Source: Candidatus Krumholzibacteriia bacterium (GTDB lineage: Bacteria; Krumholzibacteriota; Krumholzibacteriia; Krumholzibacteriales; Krumholzibacteriaceae). Taken from it: 58,443 nucleotides of DNA. The translations under genes were made by a program, and so were the position numbers. The stretch covers positions 1-58,443 of the forward strand of contig JAGLYV010000099.1 in NCBI GenBank assembly GCA_023131975.1, given 5' to 3'. A model generated the notes under the pieces. The model worked only from the letters and a program-made list of their open reading frames with translations. It did not search any database and had not been told where the DNA came from. This document shows, one piece after another, positions 53,118-58,443 of the stretch (position 1 is its first letter; each line of letters starts with the position of its first letter).

Positions 53118-53561
53118 TCAATCTTCCTGCACCTCGTACGTCCCGGGCAGCAGCTTCTCTATCACTTTCTTCACCTGCTCACCAAGCATTTTGTACGATT
53201 GTTTTGAAAACTCTATCTCAAACGCATATCCATAATCCCCGCGAAGCACAAAGAAATGCTTCTTGAACAATTTCACTCCATCCACCGGGATCCACCGGTA
53301 GACGAATTCGTATGAGGGGTAACATCCCGCTATCGTCGTCTCCTCATCCTTCAGGACCTCCACCCCCTGGAAAGCTTTCAATACTGGCTCGGTCCTGACC
53401 CGGGCAAATTCCGCGATATCATCCTGCTGAAGATGACGGTCGATGACCAGCATCAACTGGTGGTCCTTCTCATCGATCTTCGGCCCTCTGAAATAGTAGA
53501 CGGTCTGGTCTTCCCAACCACCCGGTAGATCAAAATGAAATCTGTTTTTGTCGTCACTCAT
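53118..53561 (-). CDS. DUF1795 (DcrB/Eag-like) protein, candidate effector chaperone
   Basis: The 147-aa protein fits the DUF1795 fold: a first strand FHFDLPGGWEDQTVYYFRGP, ...LMLVIDRHL, a helix IAEFARVRTEPVLKAFQGV, the strands ETTIAGCYPSYEFVYRW and KHFFVLRGDYGYAFEIEFS, and a terminal helix. The order and length match Eag chaperones, which hold the transmembrane segments of type VI effectors before export. In this locus it sits among cargo-like genes, which supports an Eag role. A membrane-spanning effector partner has not been found in the window. Confidence 0.75.
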   Translation of the reverse strand: MSDDKNRFHFDLPGGWEDQTVYYFRGPKIDEKDHQLMLVIDRHLQQDDIAEFARVRTEPVLKAFQGVEVLKDEETTIAGCYPSYEFVYRWIPVDGVKLFKKHFFVLRGDYGYAFEIEFSKQSYKMLGEQVKKVIEKLLPGTYEVQED

Positions 53562-53570
53562 GATATTTCC

Positions 53571-54794
53571 TTATCTTACCCGTAACAGTCTATCCGCCGT
53601 CAACAGCAACATCGTCCCATCACCCATCCCGACGGGGGGAGCCACTATCGGTTCTTCAAATTCCACATCGAAAACCTGTTTCCCATCAATGTCCGTACCT
53701 ATCAGCCGCTTTCCCGATACAAGCACTATCATACCGCCTTCAAAGGCTGTCCCGAAGGAAAATCCCCCTTCCTCAAGGGATGTCGTCCAGGCAAGTTCTC
53801 CGTCTCTGACGGCAAAGACTTCCGGCCCTGAGATGAGCCAGACCGTCCCGTCCGGGCCGACAATCGGCGGCTGGAAACGTGAAAGCCTCTTTCCCTCCGG
53901 CAGGCCCCATCTCCACATGATCTCACCGACCGGGATATTTCCGGTCCCGGATGACATGGCGATGACCTCATGACCTTTGTCACCGGTTCCCGTAATGTAA
54001 ATGGTCCCGTCAGGACCGGCGCTCGCCAGGCCGGGCTCTACGAACGGTATCTCGACACGGGTTTTCTCGTCTCCCGAAGCTGTATCCACAAAATATATCA
54101 TCCCGGCGAAGATCACTGCCTGCTCAAGTTCCTTCAGATAAAGTGGCGGCATCACCTGGGAACCTTCTACTTCACAGGTCCATTCACTGAGCCTGTTGCC
54201 ATGAGTCGTCCTCTTGATCATAACCTTTCGGGGCAGCTCCTCGGCGCCGCCGGTGAACTGGATCACCGACAGATGGTCCTTCCTGCCTACCGACAAAAGC
54301 GATACCGGATAATCGTCGTTGATCGGTCCGGGAAAATAACTGCTACTGACCTTCGACTCACCAAGAACGTCGACAGCGGACAGACGGTAGTGTTCATCCT
54401 GATAGTAGATCAGCGAATCGGCGATCGCTATCGGCGAGCCGGCGAGCTTCTCGTGACTCCACTGGAATACCCCTGAACCGAGATAAACAGAAAATCCACC
54501 GGACGAGACGACGACACCACGACCGTCGAAAAGATAAAGCGCTTCAGGCGCCCCCACGCCAGCAGAGAGCCCTTTCGACCAGAGGATCTCTCCTGAGCAA
54601 CCGACTCTGACGTTCTGATAGCTGCTTCGCCTATGATCGGCGAACCTTGTGGAATATCCGGAATCATCCATTTTGATTTCTCCTTTATCGGCCGCCGGGC
54701 GGCAGAACGTCAGGGCCGGGATCAGGACAAGGGCCAGAACGGTCATTCCCCGTCTCATCCATCGCTTAGCCATGTATCGATCATCTCCGGCCAT
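53571..54794 (-). CDS. PQQ-like propeller lipoprotein
   Basis: ATG 54794 has GAGG seven bases upstream and clears the upstream gene by 37 bp; ATG 54773 gives a more canonical signal (MAKRWMRRGMTVLALVL) and is also possible. The lipobox-like LTFC gives a lipid-anchored Cys. The mature part has a PQQ-like propeller: repeated GPDGTIYITGTG, GPDGTVWLISGP and VFAVRDGELAW, MIVLVSGKRLIGTD strands. No enzyme residues are seen. It lies between the Eag-like gene (9 bp) and the metzincin gene. A periplasmic lipoprotein next to a protease-like effector is a usual place for an immunity protein. Confidence 0.7.
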   Translation of the reverse strand: MAGDDRYMAKRWMRRGMTVLALVLIPALTFCRPAADKGEIKMDDSGYSTRFADHRRSSYQNVRVGCSGEILWSKGLSAGVGAPEALYLFDGRGVVVSSGGFSVYLGSGVFQWSHEKLAGSPIAIADSLIYYQDEHYRLSAVDVLGESKVSSSYFPGPINDDYPVSLLSVGRKDHLSVIQFTGGAEELPRKVMIKRTTHGNRLSEWTCEVEGSQVMPPLYLKELEQAVIFAGMIYFVDTASGDEKTRVEIPFVEPGLASAGPDGTIYITGTGDKGHEVIAMSSGTGNIPVGEIMWRWGLPEGKRLSRFQPPIVGPDGTVWLISGPEVFAVRDGELAWTTSLEEGGFSFGTAFEGGMIVLVSGKRLIGTDIDGKQVFDVEFEEPIVAPPVGMGDGTMLLLTADRLLRVR

Positions 54795-54831
54795 TTCAAA
54801 TCCTCGATCCATCATGAAAGACCCAAAAACA

Positions 54832-57800
54832 TTACAGGTCTTCGATCGTAAACGTATCGTTCGCCCTCGTGGCATGTCCTATCCAGTCCTTGATCGGGTC
54901 AAGTTCCGCCTTGGTCAGATCTGTCACTCCGGCGAACTGCCCGAAGAAATGCCTGATGAGCTTTTTGTTATCGACATTGTCGTCTACCTCGATTTTCGAC
55001 TTGTTCAAAGCGTCCGGGGTGAATCCGCTGTTTCCGTTCTTCTTCACATTTATGGTGAAGTTCGTGCCCGCCGGCGCGGCGCCACCCCCCTTGTAGTGAG
55101 GCAGGACATACATGTAGACCTTCTTGAAGACATGGTCTACGGTATTGGCCTTCAGCCAGTACTTCTTGCCAAGCATGATCTTCAGATCGGAATCGAGCGC
55201 CTGCACCCAGTCGACCATCTCGTTGACGGCCCAGTTCGCCGTATCGTTCGCAAACGTCACATGGATGTTCGGCCTGACTACCATTATGCCGGTAAATTTC
55301 TGTCCGCTCTTCAGGGTGTTGGCAAACTCCCCGTCGCCGAGCTTGTAGACAATCAGCCTCCCCAATACTCCCGCGCTATACGTGCAGTCATCATCGTAGA
55401 CAGGATCGTATATGTTCCTGTAGTCGTTTCCTGTCAGGTCAAATATGAGGTCGTCAAAACCGGCGCCCCGCAAAGTCATCTTGAACTTCGTGCTGTCGAG
55501 CATGCTCTCCAGCGCTCCGCCGATACCGCCCGCGTCGTTGATCCAGTTCGCGTAGAGCCAGAAATGGTGCATCCGCGTGCCCCGGTTCTTGTTCATCAGG
55601 GTGAGCATATCGCCGGAGTACGGCACCCCGGGATAGTACTGGACATACTGGGGCAACCCTACGAGTGAATCCGCCGTTCGGGCATATTCATCGTCGAGGC
55701 CCAGGGCGTGGCCTATCTCGTGAGCACCGGTGGTAGGATTGAATGTGTTGCCGTCATAGTCAGCCACCGCGTTGTTAGGATCGTTGACCACAAACCGGTC
55801 CGGCTCGTCCCTGTACGAACTGTGCCTTAAAGTAGCCGTATTAAAACCCATTGAGCTCGTGTTCGTGTCATCCACCAGGGACACCATGCACATGTGCGCG
55901 CCTCCCCGCTTGTACGTGGAGCCTCCCACTTTGTAGTCCTGTTTCGCCTCAAAGAGGGGAAAGGTCCGGATTACGATATCTTTCGGGCCGCTGAGCATTT
56001 CGTAGCTGTATTTTTTCAGCCCGATCCTGTCCATCGCGTGCTTCATACCCTGCTCGATATAGTTTTTCTTGTCCTGCGCAACACCGCCCCTGCCGCCATC
56101 CACGGTGAACCTGCAGTTCCAGTACAGTATCAGTCCGCTCTGGACCTTTCCATCATGGATCCCCCAGTCGTGGTGATACTGCAAACGGTAGTTCCCCGCC
56201 TCATCACATACATAGGCGCTCGTCTTGTCGCCCGCGTCCCACCCGCTGAACGACTTCTTCCCGCTGCATGCCGTATCGTTCAATCGAGCCGCGCGGGCAC
56301 CCATGATATGTCCCTTGTTGAACCTGAAGTCGGCATACCATTCCGTCCGCCTGTCGTATATATCGTAGAACTCCCCACAAAATACAGCCACCCTGCAGGG
56401 CCTGTGCAGTGTGTCGCTCGCGTCGTGGAGAGAGTCATAGATCAGATTTTTTTTGAATCCTCCCTTGATGTCGGTGAAGTACGCCTCCTTCGCCATCGGC
56501 TTGTCGAGCTTGATCTCGAATCCATTCGCGGCATCCGGATAGAGAAGGGCGATCCTTGAATATTTCGAAAGGTTCACGACAGAGACATTATCCTTTTTTT
56601 TATCACGAAGCCCCTGCCTCCCCGTGTTACCTGTCAGTACTATGTCGTCGAGCGAAAAGATCATCGGCTTGGATGAATCCGGCATTTTCGTGCCATATGG
56701 CTTGAATTTCTTCTGTTTCATGATCTTCTGGTATGTGTCGCCCGTAGAGTATTTCCCGAACCGCGCCCAGTAGTTCAACGAGCACCATTTCTTTGGCAGA
56801 TCGTGATATTTCAGCCTGTCGGCTGGCGTAAGGGCCGCGATCTCAACATCGGTCTTCAGGACCAGTATCGGATCGCTGCCTGTCGCCTCGGTGAATATCC
56901 AGTATTTCTTCGTGGCGTCCGCAGCATCCACCGAGCCGAACCACATCGAAAGGTTTGTCCTGTTCTTGTCGTCCGGTATCTTCACCGTGTAGACCCCGTC
57001 GTTATAATCGGTAACGGCATCTATAGGCACCTTCGTATTCGTCACCGAGTTCCAATACGCCATATCGATTTTCAGGCCGGCGGGAACGGGAACGATATCG
57101 TTCTTTATCCTGTCATAGTAAACGAACTTGATATGGTAGAGGACAAGATCGAGATTACGGTGGTCTATGTAGGTCGTTTTCAGATGATACTTGTAGAAGA
57201 TCGGGCATTGCACGGCAGTATGGGCCGCATCGGTTACAGCCGGACAGATGATGCGCATCTTCTTCGAGACGATCTTGCCGGGTAAGGCTTTCCTGTTGAA
57301 AAAGATTATCTCCACTCCCCGTCCCGGCTCGGGTTCGTAGTTCGACTTGGGCTTGTCCTTCAGGGTCTTGAGCGGCACAGACTCTCCACAACTGACAAAC
57401 GGTTTTTTGTCGTCGCAGAACTTCAGTATGTTTTTCCGCTTCGATGCCAGCTCGGTCTTCTTTTTGAGGCCAAGGGTCCTTGATACAGCGTTTTCGTAGA
57501 GGATATAAACGGCCTTCCACATCTCTTCGGGCCAGCGGTTTGACGCGTCATCCTTGACCTTCTTGATCACCACCGAAAGCTTCAGCGATTCGACTTTTCG
57601 GATCTTCGCGTATTTATTAAATCCAATTATGAAATTACGTGTCGCCTTGTCAGCTTTGTCGTTCCATTTGTCATCTATGTCACCGGGGTCAAGGACCCCT
57701 ATCTGGTCCTTCGCCGTACCGAAATAGACTCCCTTGTTCAGGTGGATATATTTCAGGATCAGCTTAAAGTCCAGCACACTGTGCTTTTCGAATACCGCTT

Positions 57801-58161
57801 TCGCCCAGTCGTCTTTCTTCCCCGCAAGAAGCGCGTAGACCGCCTTCGCCCTGAGCCCGGAGAGAACAAAGCGCCCGGGCACATCCCCACCCTCGTCGGC
57901 ATCTGAATGACCCGATATGACTACCCGGAGACGGCCGTCTTCCTGGCAATGTTTGAACACTGTCGCCAGCGATTTTATCCCGATTATGTCGAGCGCCGCC
58001 TGGTCGATCTTCGCCTTCTCACTTGAGTCGGGAAGCTTGACAGGGAAAAAGAGAGCGCTGTCTTTATTAAAAAAGTAGTGGCTGAGCTTGATGATATCGA
58101 CCTTGCTCCTATACCATGAGAAATAGTTCTTCCTGTTGGTCGATATCTTGTTTCCGGCCAT
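54832..58161 (-). CDS. OmpA-domain metzincin-like metallopeptidase, candidate type VI effector
   Basis: The 1109-aa protein has an N-terminal OmpA-like peptidoglycan-binding region (about 34-115), with a GHSDADE core (84-90) and LSGLRAKAV. After a long, mostly beta and helical middle of unknown fold comes the zinc motif HEIGHALGLDDEY (His814, Glu815, His818, third ligand Asp824) and a Met-turn-like LTLMNKN (Met856), a metzincin arrangement of the Asp-ligand type. Cysteines are frequent in the middle (DTACSGKK, YVCDEAG, WNCRF). It has no signal peptide. Its position in the type VI cluster suggests cargo delivered to a cell wall target. AGGTTACTGCT precedes the ATG, with no strong site. Confidence 0.72.
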   Translation of the reverse strand: MAGNKISTNRKNYFSWYRSKVDIIKLSHYFFNKDSALFFPVKLPDSSEKAKIDQAALDIIGIKSLATVFKHCQEDGRLRVVISGHSDADEGGDVPGRFVLSGLRAKAVYALLAGKKDDWAKAVFEKHSVLDFKLILKYIHLNKGVYFGTAKDQIGVLDPGDIDDKWNDKADKATRNFIIGFNKYAKIRKVESLKLSVVIKKVKDDASNRWPEEMWKAVYILYENAVSRTLGLKKKTELASKRKNILKFCDDKKPFVSCGESVPLKTLKDKPKSNYEPEPGRGVEIIFFNRKALPGKIVSKKMRIICPAVTDAAHTAVQCPIFYKYHLKTTYIDHRNLDLVLYHIKFVYYDRIKNDIVPVPAGLKIDMAYWNSVTNTKVPIDAVTDYNDGVYTVKIPDDKNRTNLSMWFGSVDAADATKKYWIFTEATGSDPILVLKTDVEIAALTPADRLKYHDLPKKWCSLNYWARFGKYSTGDTYQKIMKQKKFKPYGTKMPDSSKPMIFSLDDIVLTGNTGRQGLRDKKKDNVSVVNLSKYSRIALLYPDAANGFEIKLDKPMAKEAYFTDIKGGFKKNLIYDSLHDASDTLHRPCRVAVFCGEFYDIYDRRTEWYADFRFNKGHIMGARAARLNDTACSGKKSFSGWDAGDKTSAYVCDEAGNYRLQYHHDWGIHDGKVQSGLILYWNCRFTVDGGRGGVAQDKKNYIEQGMKHAMDRIGLKKYSYEMLSGPKDIVIRTFPLFEAKQDYKVGGSTYKRGGAHMCMVSLVDDTNTSSMGFNTATLRHSSYRDEPDRFVVNDPNNAVADYDGNTFNPTTGAHEIGHALGLDDEYARTADSLVGLPQYVQYYPGVPYSGDMLTLMNKNRGTRMHHFWLYANWINDAGGIGGALESMLDSTKFKMTLRGAGFDDLIFDLTGNDYRNIYDPVYDDDCTYSAGVLGRLIVYKLGDGEFANTLKSGQKFTGIMVVRPNIHVTFANDTANWAVNEMVDWVQALDSDLKIMLGKKYWLKANTVDHVFKKVYMYVLPHYKGGGAAPAGTNFTINVKKNGNSGFTPDALNKSKIEVDDNVDNKKLIRHFFGQFAGVTDLTKAELDPIKDWIGHATRANDTFTIEDL

Positions 58162-58208
58162 AGCAGTAACCTGTCAGGATTATAGGTCAACAAGGCATCT
58201 ATCGTACT

Positions 58209-58443
58209 TCAGCTTCCGCTGGAGCGGATGTCGTACTCCACCCTCACATTCCCCGGGGGAACATTCTCCACCTTCGCGTATCCGTTGTCGTCCAGTTTTC
58301 CGCTTCTTATCGAGCCGTCGGGGAGAAAGAGCTTATATGCCGCTCCCGCAACAGCCTTTCCCTCATCGTTTTTCAATTCGAGCTCGAGCCAGTCCTTGTA
58401 CCGGAGAAGGCCCGATCGCTGCTTTATGCCCGCAGTCTCGACG
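58209..58443 (-). CDS. C-terminal fragment with the shared PDG domain
   Basis: An open frame comes in from the right edge and stops with TGA at 58209-58211; its start lies outside. The visible 77 residues read ...L-R-Y-K-D-W-L-E-L-E-L, then KLFLPDGSIRSGKLDDNG and a VPPGNVRVEY end. This matches the C-terminus of the gene at 52110 in order and spacing (LPDGS, G-x-LD, PPG). The product is therefore probably another carrier or effector of the same type. It lies 47 bp upstream of the metzincin gene, which it may feed in the same operon. Confidence 0.7.
   Translation of the reverse strand, partial: VETAGIKQRSGLLRYKDWLELELKNDEGKAVAGAAYKLFLPDGSIRSGKLDDNGYAKVENVPPGNVRVEYDIRSSGS

Noticed and set aside
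34012-58443. Contractile locus as phage tail or extracellular contractile system
   Set aside because: ClpV/TssH, TssK, TssF/G and Hcp are type VI features; eCIS has no ClpV or TssK, and no phage head or lysis genes are seen.

Overview
The window is moderately GC-rich bacterial chromosome with densely packed genes, short operon spacers and many lipoprotein or Sec signal sequences, so the cell is probably diderm. A bacterial V/A-type ATPase, a PEGA-domain Ser/Thr kinase, CsgG-domain lipoproteins, LVIVD and PQQ-like propeller proteins and a Bacteroidota-like (subtype iii) type VI secretion core together suggest an uncultured FCB-group lineage. That placement is inference from gene content. No rRNA or tRNA gene was seen.

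Left part (1-11.6 kb): the C-terminus of a spore-photoproduct-lyase-like radical SAM protein converges on a histidine phosphatase. A plus-strand run follows: an LVIVD propeller protein, DsbD and a GT4 glycosyltransferase. On the minus strand lie a biotin transporter (BioY), an unknown helical protein, a large lipoprotein, an ASKHA activase of the BadF/HgdC type with an unrecognised Cys-rich partner, and a PTS EIIA protein.

V-ATPase operon (11.7-21.1 kb, minus strand): subunits are transcribed G-C-I-K-F-E-A-B-D from a near-consensus sigma-70 promoter at 21.13-21.16 kb. A universal stress protein is translationally coupled to subunit D, and the EIIA and activase genes lie downstream in the same direction.

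21.2-26.0 kb holds small secreted proteins, a TraB/GumN protein, a highly charged secreted protein, and an AT-rich islet. The islet carries a Cys-rich lipoprotein, a small membrane protein, a coupled 52-aa ORF, and a non-coding stretch with repeated TGGAACAC motifs. Next is a MscS channel.

27.2-33.9 kb (plus strand) is a five-gene envelope module: a PEGA Ser/Thr kinase, two CsgG/TPR proteins, an outer-membrane beta-barrel and a LamG lipoprotein. It ends at a strong bidirectional terminator.

34.0-58.4 kb (minus strand) is a type VI secretion locus. The contractile core is complete: tssH, B, C, hcp, vgrG, tssE, F, G, K. The Hcp and baseplate proteins look like the Bacteroidota subtype, yet where a membrane complex is expected there is a tail-anchored helical protein (TssL-like position) and a membrane GTPase (TssM-like architecture). 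TssG carries a PASTA-like insert. Upstream is an effector-like module: a LysM protein with a C-terminal HExxH, a domain-sharing Ig-like protein, an Eag-type (DUF1795) chaperone, two lipoproteins, an OmpA-domain metzincin-like protease of 1109 aa, and the end of another gene with the same C-terminal domain. This is the most interesting part of the window.
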